Shown here: one piece after another, positions 1 through 8,070 of the stretch
Layout: every line of letters starts with the position of its first letter
Position numbering within the stretch: position 1 is the stretch's first letter
Source: an uncultured Subdoligranulum sp.
Lineage (GTDB): Bacteria; Bacillota; Clostridia; Oscillospirales; Ruminococcaceae
Direction: 5' to 3'
NCBI GenBank assembly: GCA_904374465.1
Contig: CAJFFY010000016.1
Coordinates: 1 to 60,417, forward strand
Length of the DNA: 60,417 nt
Translations under genes and position numbers: made by a program
Notes under the pieces: generated by a model
What the model was told of the DNA's origin: nothing
Databases searched by the model: none
Seen by the model: the letters and a program-made list of their open reading frames with translations, nothing else

Positions 1-80
1 CGATAAGGTTCCACAAGTTTCAGTTTTGTTCAATTTTCAAGGTCCTGCTCGCTGTTCGCATCTCACGTGACAGCCTATTT
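1..80 (-). ncRNA. rRNA operon leader (partial; 16S expected beyond the left edge)
   Basis: Read on the minus strand, this stretch has the phrase ACCTTGAAAATTGAACAA, typical of Firmicutes rRNA leaders and spacers (antitermination and RNase III processing region). It lies directly downstream of two strong tandem promoters pointing off the left edge and contains no plausible gene. The rRNA itself is not in the window, so the call rests on the leader phrase and promoter architecture. Confidence 0.55.
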
Positions 81-109
81 ATTATATCTCGCGAAGTTCC
101 TTTTGTCAA
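81..109 (-). promoter_or_regulatory. Proximal (P2) sigma-A promoter of the leftward rRNA-type operon
   Basis: On the minus strand the -35 TTGACA (104-109) and -10 TATAAT (81-86) are both consensus and 17 bp apart. The likely first transcribed bases (AGGCTGTC) also occur just after the upstream promoter, suggesting a duplicated promoter pair. Confidence 0.8.
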
Positions 110-232
110 GAACTTTTTTGAGATTTTTTTGAAGTTTTTTCAGGAACCGGAGTTTCCGAAAAGCCCTCAAAGGCTGTTGTTATGCGGTTTTCAGCGGCTG
201 CCGTGGTCGCTCTCGCGCCGGACAGCCTGAAT

Positions 233-261
233 ATAATACCACCCCAAACCAGCTTTGTCAA
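233..261 (-). promoter_or_regulatory. Distal (P1) sigma-A promoter of the leftward rRNA-type operon
   Basis: On the minus strand a consensus -35 TTGACA (256-261) is 17 bp from a -10 TATTAT (233-238). It lies about 150 bp upstream of a second consensus promoter in the same direction, the tandem arrangement usual for rRNA operons. Apart from the two promoters and the leader I see no gene in 1-428. Confidence 0.75.
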
Positions 262-369
262 CACCTTTTTCAGATTTTCTGACAAATTTTTCGCTTCATT
301 TTTGTTTAATCGGTATATCGTGGTTTTGGGTGATTGGCTCCACAAGTTGTGGGGCGGATGGGCTGCCCC

Positions 370-398
370 TTGCAATTTGCCTTTTATTATAATAGTAT
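370..398 (+). promoter_or_regulatory. Possible promoter of the coaX-like gene
   Basis: TTGCAA (370-375) is 17 bp upstream of TAGTAT (393-398), about 30 bp before the start codon. A better -10 (TATAAT, 388-393) overlaps it but has no well-spaced -35, so the exact promoter is uncertain. Confidence 0.4.
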
Positions 399-428
399 AA
401 AAGCATCTTACAGAAAAGAGGTACAGCC

Positions 429-1208
429 ATGATCCTGGCTTTGAATATCGGAAACTCCAACATCACCTTCGGGTCCTACACCAGGGACGGCAAGCTGGTG
501 TTTTCTTCCCGGTTGTTTGCAGACGTCGCGCTGAGCAGCGACGAGCTCTTATATAAGATGGTAAACATGCTGGCCTTGTACGGGGCGAACCCCCAGGAGA
601 TCACCGATGTGATCTTTTCCAGTGTGGTTCCGGCGCTGACGCCGCGGATGCGGGAAGCCCTGCACAAGATGTGCGAAGCGCCGGTGATGGAGGTGGGCCC
701 CGGCCTGAAGAGCGGGGTACGCATCCGGATGGACAACCCCGCCCAGCTGGGCGGCGAATTGCTGTGTGCGGTGGTAGGAGCCTTGCAGCGGCACACTCCG
801 CCGCTGGTGGTGGCCAACTTCGACACGGCCATCTCGATGCTGGCGGTGGACGGCGAGGGCGCCCTGGTGGGCGGCGCGATTTTGCCGGGACCGCAGCTTT
901 CGCTGGCGGCGCTGGTGAAAAACACCGCCCAGCTGCCCCAGGTGGAGCTGGACGCCCGCCCCAAGCGGATGGTGGGCGCCAACACGGCGGATTGCCTGCA
1001 CAGCGGCATGGTGCATGGCACGGCGGCCATGGTGGACGGCATGGTGGAGAATTTCCGCGCTGCCCTGAAAGCCCCCGACGTCCCGGTGGTGACCACCGGC
1101 ACGTTGCCCCGCAGCGTCTGGGCCGCCTGCCGCACCCAGGTTGATCACCGGGAAACCCTGGTGCTGGATGGCCTGTACACCATCTGGAAGCGCAACGCCC
1201 GCCGGTGA
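429..1208 (+). CDS. coaX: Type III pantothenate kinase-like protein (CoaX family), divergent motifs
   Basis: The protein has 259 residues, the usual CoaX length, with AAGAGG as ribosome-binding site before ATG 429. CoaX phosphorylates pantothenate in the first step of CoA synthesis and belongs to the ASKHA fold. The N-terminus NIGNSNITFG aligns with the phosphate motif DVGNTN but has Asn where Asp is expected. VRIRMDNPAQLGGEL aligns with the family region ending GADR, so the catalytic Asp is Glu and the Arg is Leu. NFDTAIS replaces DFGTATT, while GGAILPG is intact. The family assignment is therefore strong but kinase activity is doubtful; it may be an inactive or regulatory paralogue. It stands alone between the rRNA promoter region and a P-loop protein gene. 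Confidence 0.8.
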   Translation: MILALNIGNSNITFGSYTRDGKLVFSSRLFADVALSSDELLYKMVNMLALYGANPQEITDVIFSSVVPALTPRMREALHKMCEAPVMEVGPGLKSGVRIRMDNPAQLGGELLCAVVGALQRHTPPLVVANFDTAISMLAVDGEGALVGGAILPGPQLSLAALVKNTAQLPQVELDARPKRMVGANTADCLHSGMVHGTAAMVDGMVENFRAALKAPDVPVVTTGTLPRSVWAACRTQVDHRETLVLDGLYTIWKRNARR

Positions 1209-1317
1209 TGCCTGCCCCTATACATTATATAGTAGAGCGTTTCTTTGGTTCCCTTTTGCGCCTTCCCGCGGGAATGACCCCGCCTTACATTTTGCAACCA
1301 TCCGCCGGGGGTATACC

Positions 1318-1830
1318 ATGATTTATCTGATTGCCGGGGCCTCCCATACGGGCAAGACCCTGCTGGCCCAGCAGCTGCTGGAACGCCGCCACATCCCCTA
1401 CCTGAGCCTGGACCACCTAAAAATGGGCCTGATCCGCAGCGGCACCATTGCCCTGTCCCCCACCCAGGACGAAGCCCTTACCGCCGTTGTGTGGCCCATC
1501 GCCCGGGAGATGATCCGCACCGCCCTGGAAAATCGCCAGTCCCTGATCGTGGAGGGGTGCTATATCCCCTACACCTGGCAGCAGGATTTTTCTTCCGAAG
1601 AACAGGCCCATATCCGCTACCTTTGCCTGATCATGAGCCGGAACTATCTGCTGCGGCATTTTGCCCGGGTGCGGCAGTACGCCAACGTGGTGGAACACCG
1701 CCTGGACGACAGCGACTTCACCCTGGATACGGCCCTGGCAGACAACGCCGAAACCCTGCGGCAGTGCCGACTGCACGGGCTGCCCTACCGCCTGATCGAT
1801 GAGGAATACCCCCTGGAGATAGATTGGTAA
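1318..1830 (+). CDS. P-loop ATP-binding kinase-like protein
   Basis: The 170-residue protein opens with MIYLIAGASHTGKT, a Walker A motif (GxxxxGKT, residues 7-14) directly after a first beta strand, as in adenylate-kinase-like and 2-phosphoglycerate-kinase-like small-molecule kinases. LSLDHLKMG follows where the substrate Asp often lies, and VEGCYIPYT resembles the second core strand. ATG 1318 is chosen because it follows a GGGGG stretch and sits right before the P-loop strand; the frame stays open further upstream without any recognisable domain. The substrate is unknown. It is cytosolic, with no signal or membrane segment. Confidence 0.7.
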   Translation: MIYLIAGASHTGKTLLAQQLLERRHIPYLSLDHLKMGLIRSGTIALSPTQDEALTAVVWPIAREMIRTALENRQSLIVEGCYIPYTWQQDFSSEEQAHIRYLCLIMSRNYLLRHFARVRQYANVVEHRLDDSDFTLDTALADNAETLRQCRLHGLPYRLIDEEYPLEIDW

Positions 1831-1871
1831 TCGAACACCTCACTCCCGGGCAAAAGGTTAGAGTTTCTTCG

Positions 1872-1895
1872 GTTCCTTCTTTGCAAAGAAGGAAC
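1872..1895 (-). repeat. Family A palindrome
   Basis: Perfect 24 bp palindrome with arms GTTCCTTCTTTG and complement. The outer arm GAGTTTCTTCG lies on its left side, so it faces leftward. It lies 41 nt after the P-loop kinase stop and just before an intrinsic terminator; it is one of the few copies not oriented with the preceding gene. Confidence 0.85.
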
Positions 1896-1911
1896 AAATC
1901 CAGAGATTTCC

Positions 1912-1947
1912 AAAGAAAGAGGACTTCGGGCCCTCTTTCTTTTTTTT
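1912..1947 (+). terminator. Intrinsic terminator after the P-loop kinase
   Basis: The 11 bp stem AAAGAAAGAGG / CCTCTTTCTTT has a 9 nt loop and runs into a T tract of eight. It ends the coaX-side transcription unit ahead of the LtaS-like gene. Confidence 0.85.
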
Positions 1948-2015
1948 GTGAACTGTGCTATACTGGCTTTTGTATGTATCTCTCATTGGTATAAGAAAGG
2001 TCAAGAGATTTTCCC

Positions 2016-3887
2016 ATGCAGACGTTAAAAACCATCAACTGGAAAAAAGTATTGTTGCAGGGTGTACTGCCCTGCCTGCTGGCCGTGGCGGTAGCGTTCA
2101 TCTCCCGGTATCAGCTGGAGTTGTCCGACGGCGTGACGCCCAACTACCTGGCCGGGCAATGGCCGGTGTATGCTCCGCTGAACGCCATGACAGCCTTCTG
2201 CCTGACGCTGGTATTGTTTGCAGTGCTGGGTCGGTGGTGGCTGGCCACCGGCATTTCGGGGATTTTCTTCACCATCGTGGCGCTGGTGAACTACTATACC
2301 CGGGACCTGCACGGTTCGGCGCTGATGCCCCAGGACATCCTGAACCTGGGCACCGCCGCCGAAGTCATGGGCAGCTACACCCTCAAGATCAACCGGACGG
2401 TGCTCACCATCGGGCTGCTGGTACTCCCGGTACTGGCCGTCAGCGCGGTGCAGTGGCTGCTGACGAAAAACGCCCCCAAACGGGCCAGCTGGACCGGCCG
2501 CGGCGTGCGGGTGGTGGTATGTGCAGCGTGCATCTTCTGCGTGCTGTTCTTCGGGTATTTCGGGCCCAACCCCATCAAGCCGAAAGCCACCTACGGCTGG
2601 GCCTGGCAGGAAACCTACTATAAGTACGGGTACCTGGCAGGTACCATCGAGGCCACCAGCCTGATGGCGGACCCCATCGTGGAACCGGAAGGCTACTCCG
2701 ACCAGGCGGCCGCCGATGCCGCGGCGCTGGTCCAGGGTACATATGCCACGGCCGAAAGCGCCGACTACCCCGACATTGTGCTGATTCTGTCCGAAAGTTT
2801 CTACGACTTTGACCTGGTCACCGACCTGCAGGCGGACACCGACATCATGCCGGTGACGAAGAACCTGCAGAATGCGGTGCTGGGCCATACGGTGAGCCCC
2901 CACGTGGGCGGCGGCACCAACAACAGCGAGTACGAGATGCTGTCCAGCAACTCGATGACGCTGATGCCCTCCATCACGCCCTTCAACTGGCTGAACCTGT
3001 ACGGCGCCAACAGCCTGGTCAGCTACACCAAGAGCCTGGGCTACACCACCATGGCCGCCCACCCCTACACCAACTCCAACTATCGCCGGGATTCCGCCTG
3101 GCGGGCCCTGGGCTTTGACGAAACCCATTTCCAGGAGGATTTCCCCACCCAGGAATACTACGGCGACCGTCCCTACCAGACCGACTCGGCCTCCTACCGG
3201 GATTTTGAGGCCATGTACGAGGCCATGCCGGAGGACCAGCCCCGGTTCGCCTTCCTGGTTTCCATCCAAAGCCACGGCGACTACGACATGAACGACGCGT
3301 CCCAGGACATCGTCCATGCCGCCACCGACTACGGCGAGTACGACGAGCTGATGGACGAGTTCCTCAGCTGCATGAAGATGAGCGACGCCGCCGTGGCGGA
3401 ACTGTGCGACTACTTCACCAACCTGTACGAGACCACCGGCCGCAAGGTGGTGGTGGCCCTGGCGGGCGACCATGCACCCAGCTTTGTGTCCCATGTGGCG
3501 GATACCTCCCTCGCGCCGGAAAACGAGCTGCAGATTCTGGAACGCAGCACCCCCTTCTTTATCTGGGCCAACTATCCGTTGGAAAACATCGACGCCGCCA
3601 CCAGCACCACCGATCCCCTCAACCGGATGGATATGATTATGCTGGCCCCCACCATCGCCCAACAGGCCGGTCTGCCCCTGAGCACCTTCTACCAGTATCT
3701 GCTGGAAATGAAGGACGTTACCCCGGTCATCACCGGCGCCAACGATTACATGACCCCCGACGGCCATACTTCTACTTTCGGGGAAAACGAAACCCTCGAC
3801 GCCTGGGTCCACGGATACCTCAACCTGGAATACAACAACGTGGGCGCCCACGCCAAACGCGACCAGTCCCTGTTTGACGCCCAATAA
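2016..3887 (+). CDS. LtaS-type membrane sulfatase / phosphoglycerol transferase
   Basis: The 623-residue protein has about five hydrophobic segments in residues 10-185, followed by an extracellular alkaline-phosphatase-superfamily domain. DIVLILSESFYDF (about 253-265) is the first metal-binding strand. GGGTNNSEYEML (about 298-309) holds the Thr nucleophile equivalent to the LtaS active-site Thr. DHAPSF (about 485) and the downstream His region complete the sulfatase-type metal site. LtaS-family enzymes move glycerol-phosphate from phosphatidylglycerol to a polymer or glycan outside the membrane. The exact acceptor cannot be read from sequence, as the family also includes phosphoethanolamine and phosphoglycerol transferases. 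It is a single-gene unit between two terminators. ATG 2016 has only a weak AAAGG upstream. Confidence 0.85.
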   Translation: MQTLKTINWKKVLLQGVLPCLLAVAVAFISRYQLELSDGVTPNYLAGQWPVYAPLNAMTAFCLTLVLFAVLGRWWLATGISGIFFTIVALVNYYTRDLHGSALMPQDILNLGTAAEVMGSYTLKINRTVLTIGLLVLPVLAVSAVQWLLTKNAPKRASWTGRGVRVVVCAACIFCVLFFGYFGPNPIKPKATYGWAWQETYYKYGYLAGTIEATSLMADPIVEPEGYSDQAAADAAALVQGTYATAESADYPDIVLILSESFYDFDLVTDLQADTDIMPVTKNLQNAVLGHTVSPHVGGGTNNSEYEMLSSNSMTLMPSITPFNWLNLYGANSLVSYTKSLGYTTMAAHPYTNSNYRRDSAWRALGFDETHFQEDFPTQEYYGDRPYQTDSASYRDFEAMYEAMPEDQPRFAFLVSIQSHGDYDMNDASQDIVHAATDYGEYDELMDEFLSCMKMSDAAVAELCDYFTNLYETTGRKVVVALAGDHAPSFVSHVADTSLAPENELQILERSTPFFIWANYPLENIDAATSTTDPLNRMDMIMLAPTIAQQAGLPLSTFYQYLLEMKDVTPVITGANDYMTPDGHTSTFGENETLDAWVHGYLNLEYNNVGAHAKRDQSLFDAQ

Positions 3888-3913
3888 CCTACTTTCTTTG
3901 AAAAGAAAGTAGG
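3888..3913 (+). repeat. Family A palindrome, one base after the LtaS-like stop codon
   Basis: The 26 bp palindrome has arms CCTACTTTCTTTG and near-perfect complement, with one mismatch at the centre. The outer arm CAAAGAAACTTTC follows on the right, so it is oriented with the gene. Confidence 0.85.
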
Positions 3914-4079
3914 CAAAGAAACTTTCAAACCGGATAACAAGAGCAGCCAGGCATCACCCGCGCCGGAGCCGGGCAAGGTCGGCACGGTTCCTTTGCAAAG
4001 CAAGCAGGCAAAGAAACTTTCAAACCGGATATACTGAGCGGTATGGCACCACCCGCGCCGAAGCCGAAAATCCGTATAC
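3914..4079 (+). repeat. Two degenerate tandem copies of the family A spacer unit
   Basis: The phrase GCAAAGAAACTTTCAAACCG, then a variable stretch, then CACCCGCGCC and a GCCGG-like segment, occurs twice in a row. The second copy starts near 4008 after a decayed palindrome (CCTTTGCAAAGCAAGCAGG). The same modular unit recurs near 32.9, 53.4 and 55.8 kb. Confidence 0.65.
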
Positions 4080-4084
4080 TATCC

Positions 4085-4118
4085 AAAAAAGGCATGGTCC
4101 GCAGACCATGCCTTTTTT
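4085..4118. terminator. Bidirectional intrinsic terminator
   Basis: AAAAAAGGCATGGTC and its complement form a 15 bp stem with a 4 nt loop, ending in T tracts on both strands. It separates the convergent LtaS-like gene (plus) and nitroreductase gene (minus). Confidence 0.9.
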
Positions 4119-4134
4119 CTGTAGAGTTCTTTGC

Positions 4135-4158
4135 CCCGCTTTCTTGCAAGAAAGCGGG
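4135..4158 (-). repeat. Family A palindrome after the nitroreductase gene
   Basis: Perfect 24 bp palindrome, arms CCCGCTTTCTTG and complement, 12 nt beyond the minus-strand stop codon. The outer arm GAGTTCTTTG lies to the left, so it is oriented with the gene. The arm bases differ from other copies on both sides at once, preserving pairing. Confidence 0.85.
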
Positions 4159-4170
4159 AACCAAACCCAG

Positions 4171-4911
4171 TCACATAAAATCTTTCAGGTAAACCGCCGC
4201 GCTGCGGCTCATCTCGCGGGAAAAGTCGCTGTCGTACTTGCGCTGGCAGAACGCCTGCAGGTAACGGTCAAAGTCAAATTCCGGCAGATCGGCGCCCCGC
4301 AGGGTGAAATCCTCCCGCAGCTGGGCCTCGGTGCGGTCGCGGTAGGTGTTTTCGCAGACGACGGCCTCCTCCCGGAAGCGTACCGGCTTTTTGCGGGCCT
4401 TCTGTTGGTCGGTGGGCCGGCCGAAAACCACCATGCAGGCGGGCACCACATGGGACGGCAGGGCCAGGGCCTTGCGCATGGCCTCGGCGTTTTCCAGCAC
4501 GTCCCCGATGTAACAGCTGCCGATGCCCAGACTTTCCGCCGCCGTCACGGCGTTCTGGGCCGCGATGCAGGCATCCGCCATGGCCAGCAGCAGGTCCCCG
4601 GGACCGGGGTCGCGGGGCGCCGCCACACCGGCGGCACGGTAAGCCCGGGGCCAACGGCGGCAGTCCGCCAGGAACACCAGGCAGAGCTTCGCCTTTTCAA
4701 TGAACGGCTGGTGGTCGCACAGGTCGGCCAGGGTGGCTTTCAGGGCCGGGTCGGTGATGTCCAGAATCGTGTAAAGCTGCTGGTTGCCCGCCGTGGGCGC
4801 CTGGAAAGCCGCCTGCAGAATGGCGACACGCTCGTCGGGCGTCACCGGCTCATCGGTAAAGACCCGCACGCTCTTGCGGGCGCGCAGGGCCTGCAGAATC
4901 TCGTTGTCCAT
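4171..4911 (-). CDS. Nitroreductase family protein (FMN-dependent NAD(P)H oxidoreductase)
   Basis: The protein has 246 residues. The start LQALRARKSVRVFTDEPV is the classic nitroreductase N-terminal motif (R-x-S-x-R) that contacts FMN phosphate, and QAPTAGNQQ is the second FMN-binding segment. LESLGIGSCYIGDVLEN-like sequence around residue 140 and VVFGRP are typical of the NfsA/FRP branch. Such enzymes reduce nitroaromatics, quinones or flavins in the cytosol using NAD(P)H; the physiological substrate is not evident. It starts 2 bp after the flippase stop codon, so the two are probably co-transcribed. AAAGGCGG upstream is the likely ribosome-binding site. Confidence 0.88.
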   Translation of the reverse strand: MDNEILQALRARKSVRVFTDEPVTPDERVAILQAAFQAPTAGNQQLYTILDITDPALKATLADLCDHQPFIEKAKLCLVFLADCRRWPRAYRAAGVAAPRDPGPGDLLLAMADACIAAQNAVTAAESLGIGSCYIGDVLENAEAMRKALALPSHVVPACMVVFGRPTDQQKARKKPVRFREEAVVCENTYRDRTEAQLREDFTLRGADLPEFDFDRYLQAFCQRKYDSDFSREMSRSAAVYLKDFM

Positions 4912-4912
4912 C

Positions 4913-6349
4913 TCAGGCCGCCTTTCCCTTGTGGAGGAACCGTCCCAGCAGTTTCTGGGCCAGGCTCAGCACCTCCCGGATGTTCAGGGCGCACACCACC
5001 ACGGTGAGCACCACCACCGGCACCACCCAGGCCGAAAGATTCATCAGGCACCAGATTTCCGCCAGGACCAGGGCCAGGTTCATTACCAACCAGGCCGGGT
5101 GGAAGTCGATGCGCAGCAGCCCCCGGGTGGAGTAGGCCCGCAGCAGGAAGACCAGCAGCAGGCTGAGGAAGCTGGCCGGGGTGACGCCCCAGGGTCCCCA
5201 CAGCACAATGAAGATGCCGTTGAGGATGACGTTGAGCACAGCACCCGCCAGCATGGTCATCAGCGAGCCGGTGGACCGCTTGTAGACCACATAGACGCTG
5301 TTGAGGAACTGGTTCAGGCAGGTGGCCATCGAGCAGAGCGTCAGGAAAGGCATAAAGGTCCAGCCGTCGTAGTACTCGGCCTTGAACAGGTGCATCATGG
5401 GGCGGCAGAGCATGATGACCCCCGCCACACAACAGAACATGCCGCTGGCATACACCCGGAAAATCTTGGAGAAAAAGGCTTCCCGGTCCTGCTCCTCGGT
5501 AACGGCGGAAAGCTGCCACGCCTCATAGAAGATGCCGCCCAGGATGGTGATGACCTGAGGCAGGAAATACCCCGCCGACAACAGGCCCACCCAATAGTTG
5601 CCGCTGCGGCCCTGGTAGTCCTCGCACATGGCCTGCACAAAGAACATATCGCTGGCGTTGATGATCCAGAAACTGATGGACGCCGGGATCATGGGCAGGC
5701 AGTAGCGCAGCATTTCCTTCCACAACGCCCCGTCAAAGGCTTTGGGCTTGCAGTACCGCCAGCACCCGCCCGCGATGAAGACAAAGACCATCGAGGTCAG
5801 GTCGGCGCAGGCGTTGGCCAGCAGGAAGCCGGTGGCCCCCATGTGGAACCAGCTCAGGAATACCAGGTAATAGACCAGCAGCGCGCCGGTGGTCATGACG
5901 CCGTCCACCGCCACCAGCCGGTTGATCATCCGCGCCCGGATGAACTGGGTGCACAGGGTGCGCAGACAGCTGGCCAGCACGCAGAGGTACAGCCAGGGCA
6001 GGTACTCGGCGGCGTTGGGGATCAGCCGCACCAGCGGCATGGCCGCCAGCAGGATGGCAAACCCCGCCAGGATGGTGACGCCGCCGTTCACAAAGACGCT
6101 GTCCTTGCGCACGGCTTTGTCCAGCCCGAACCGGATCACCGCATAGGACACCCCCAGGCTGACCACCGGGATCAGCAGGTTGGTGGCCTGCTGCAGCAGG
6201 CTGGACACACCCATCACGTCGGGGGAATCCAGGGCGTAGCTCAGGTAGGGCCGGATGAAAAAGCTCAGCAGTTTGGAGCTGAAGTTGGACAGGGCGAACA
6301 ACAGCGTGTTGTTCACCAGAGTGGTGTATTTTTTCTCTGAAGAAGCCAA
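4913..6349 (-). CDS. Polysaccharide / lipid-linked oligosaccharide flippase (Wzx/MATE-like)
   Basis: The 478-residue integral membrane protein has about 12-14 hydrophobic segments and no soluble domain. The N-terminus NNTLLFALSNFSSKLLSFF is characteristic of the polysaccharide biosynthesis (PST/MVF) family, which moves undecaprenyl-linked sugars or cell-wall intermediates across the membrane. I place the start at TTG 6349, because GGAGG lies 8 nt upstream; an open frame extends to a TTG at 6385 without a binding site. The gene lies between a YgjP-type protease gene and a nitroreductase gene with tiny gaps, suggesting one operon. No glycosyltransferases accompany it here, so its glycan is unknown. 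Confidence 0.82.
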   Translation of the reverse strand: MASSEKKYTTLVNNTLLFALSNFSSKLLSFFIRPYLSYALDSPDVMGVSSLLQQATNLLIPVVSLGVSYAVIRFGLDKAVRKDSVFVNGGVTILAGFAILLAAMPLVRLIPNAAEYLPWLYLCVLASCLRTLCTQFIRARMINRLVAVDGVMTTGALLVYYLVFLSWFHMGATGFLLANACADLTSMVFVFIAGGCWRYCKPKAFDGALWKEMLRYCLPMIPASISFWIINASDMFFVQAMCEDYQGRSGNYWVGLLSAGYFLPQVITILGGIFYEAWQLSAVTEEQDREAFFSKIFRVYASGMFCCVAGVIMLCRPMMHLFKAEYYDGWTFMPFLTLCSMATCLNQFLNSVYVVYKRSTGSLMTMLAGAVLNVILNGIFIVLWGPWGVTPASFLSLLLVFLLRAYSTRGLLRIDFHPAWLVMNLALVLAEIWCLMNLSAWVVPVVVLTVVVCALNIREVLSLAQKLLGRFLHKGKAA

Positions 6350-6388
6350 GAGCGCAACCTCCGTGGAATCGTACTCGGGCGGCAAAGC

Positions 6389-6946
6389 TCACCGCAGCAG
6401 TTGTTGGCGCTGGCGGTAGTCCGGCAGCACCGCTTCCACCGCCGCCCAGAACGCCGGGCTGTGGTCCGGGTGGGCAAAGTGGCAGAATTCATGTACCACA
6501 ACATATTCCTGGGCCGGACGGGGCGCCACACACAGCCGCCGGCTGAAGGCCAGCGTGCCGGTTTTCAGGCTGCAGGACCCCCACCGGGTGTGCATGTCCC
6601 GCACGGCAATGCGGGGGAACACCCCGCCCGGGCAGGTGGATGCAAACTGGGGATAGTATGCCCGGCAAAGGGCGGTCATCTGGGCCAGGGCGTCGGCCTT
6701 TTCGGGCAGGGCCGCGTCGGCGGCGGCATCCCACCGGGCCCGCCGGGCCGCCCGGTCCTGGGCCGCGCGCACCCAGCCCGCCCGGGACGCCACAAAGGCG
6801 TCCACCAGCGCCGCCGGCACCCGGGGTGCCGCGCTGGCGGCCACGCTGCCGTCCGCTCGCACCCGCAGGTTGATGTTACGCACCCGCCGCCGGGTCAGGG
6901 TGTAGTCAATCCCTGCCACATGGCGGGCGTCCGTTTTGCCGGCCAT
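6389..6946 (-). CDS. YgjP/SprT-like zinc metallopeptidase (M48-type, UPF0758-unrelated)
   Basis: The 185-residue protein has the pattern of YgjP-like metal-dependent hydrolases: MHTRWGSC, then VVHEFCHFAHPDHSPAFW containing the zinc motif HExxH and a third His. ATG 6946 (MAGKTDARHV) is chosen because AAGGGGG lies 8 nt upstream; a TTG at 6970 opens the frame but has no such site. The N-terminal part (RRVRNINLRVRADGSV) is the usual beta-rich region of the family. It is cytosolic and the physiological role is poorly known. It is first in an apparent three-gene leftward operon with the flippase and nitroreductase genes. Confidence 0.82.
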   Translation of the reverse strand: MAGKTDARHVAGIDYTLTRRRVRNINLRVRADGSVAASAAPRVPAALVDAFVASRAGWVRAAQDRAARRARWDAAADAALPEKADALAQMTALCRAYYPQFASTCPGGVFPRIAVRDMHTRWGSCSLKTGTLAFSRRLCVAPRPAQEYVVVHEFCHFAHPDHSPAFWAAVEAVLPDYRQRQQLLR

Positions 6947-7015
6947 TGCCCATTCCCCCTTATGCTGCAAGATACGCCCCTATTGTACACGCATCGGACA
7001 CAAAGTGCAACCGGT

Positions 7016-7885
7016 TCAGGTGCCCCGCACGGCCTGGATGTACTGCCGGGGGGTCTGGTTGTATTCCGCCTTGAAGGCCCGGTAGAAGTTGGCGTAATCC
7101 CCGAAGCCGCAGTACTGGCAGACCTCGTTGGGGGGCACGCCCCCGGCCAGCAGCTGTTTGGCGTTGAGCAGCCGCTTTTGCAGGATATACCGGTGCACCG
7201 TGGTGCCCACCTGGGCGTCGAACTTGCGCAGCAGGTGGTATTTGCTGATGAAAAACTGCTCGGCCAGCTGGTCCAGGGTCAGGCTTTCGCTGTAATGCTC
7301 GTTGATGTAGTGCAGCACCGCGTCCACCACCTGGTCGCTGCTGCCCGCCGGGCGGCTGTCGCCCCGCTCCTCGGCGGCGCGGTTGATGCCGATCATCAGC
7401 TCCACCAGCGCCCCCTGGGCCAGCAGGTCGTTGCCGTATTCCCGGGAAGCCCGCAGCGAGGCCAGCCGCTCGATGGAGGCCCGCAGCTGGGCCCCCGCCG
7501 CCCCGGGCAGCCGCAGCAGGTTGGTGTGGGTGGAAACGCTGGTATCAAAACACCGGGTCAGGCTGGTGCGGGGGGTGGACAGCCGGTCCAGGTAGGGCCG
7601 GGCGATCCACAGCACAAACCGCTCGTAGGCGTCGGCGTCGGTGGCAATGCGGGCCTGGTGCAGTTCCAGGGGGCTGGTCAGCATCCAGTCCCCGGGGCGC
7701 ATGCGGTAGATCTGGTTTTCCACAATATACTCCACCCGACCCCGCAGCAGCAGGTACACTTCGTAGAAGTCGTGGTGGTGCAGTTCCACCTCGTTCATGT
7801 AGGTGGAGCGGTAGCGGTAGATCTCGTAATCCTGGGCAATCATGGTCTGACGGCGGGTATAGGGGTTGAAATTGGTGCTTGCCAT
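7016..7885 (-). CDS. AraC family transcriptional regulator of hexuronate genes
   Basis: The 289-residue protein has an N-terminal cupin-like sensor (HHHDFYEVYLLLRG, MRPGDWMLTSP) and a C-terminal double helix-turn-helix. The latter includes LTLDQLAEQFFISKYHLLRKF and the hallmark CGFGDYANFYRAFK...TPRQY. AAAGGGGG lies 9 nt before the ATG. It is divergent from the fructuronate reductase and mannonate dehydratase genes across a 185 bp gap, so it most likely senses a hexuronate intermediate and controls that operon, and perhaps itself. The ligand is inferred from position only. Confidence 0.85.
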   Translation of the reverse strand: MASTNFNPYTRRQTMIAQDYEIYRYRSTYMNEVELHHHDFYEVYLLLRGRVEYIVENQIYRMRPGDWMLTSPLELHQARIATDADAYERFVLWIARPYLDRLSTPRTSLTRCFDTSVSTHTNLLRLPGAAGAQLRASIERLASLRASREYGNDLLAQGALVELMIGINRAAEERGDSRPAGSSDQVVDAVLHYINEHYSESLTLDQLAEQFFISKYHLLRKFDAQVGTTVHRYILQKRLLNAKQLLAGGVPPNEVCQYCGFGDYANFYRAFKAEYNQTPRQYIQAVRGT

Positions 7886-8070
7886 CGTGGTTTTCCCCCT
7901 TTGCGGCGGCGTTTTTTGCCATAAAATGTTCTATACTATACTTTACCGCAACTTTTACAATCTTTCAAGCAATCTCGGCCATTTTCCTAATAAAAATTGC
8001 GCGTTATACTGAAGGTAACATGGACGGCCAAACGTTCGTCCACCAAGAGTGAGCAAAGGAGAAAACCGCT
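7886..8070. promoter_or_regulatory. Divergent control region between the AraC regulator and the uxu operon
   Basis: Rightward there is a TATACT -10 at 8005-8010 with a weak TTTTCC -35, as expected for an activator-dependent promoter. Leftward, TATAGT-type -10 sequences lie near 7930-7945. AAAGGAG (8055-8061) precedes ATG 8071 by 9 nt. No clear operator repeat could be picked out by eye. Confidence 0.45.

Noticed and set aside
1872..1895. Family A palindromes read as intrinsic terminators
   Set aside because: The arms are rich in A/T-pyrimidine tracts but no T tract follows either side; separate proper terminators lie close by.
2025..3884. A 619-codon minus-strand frame opposite the LtaS-like gene
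   Set aside because: The plus-strand frame carries intact LtaS family motifs; the opposite frame has low-complexity Val/Gly/His composition.
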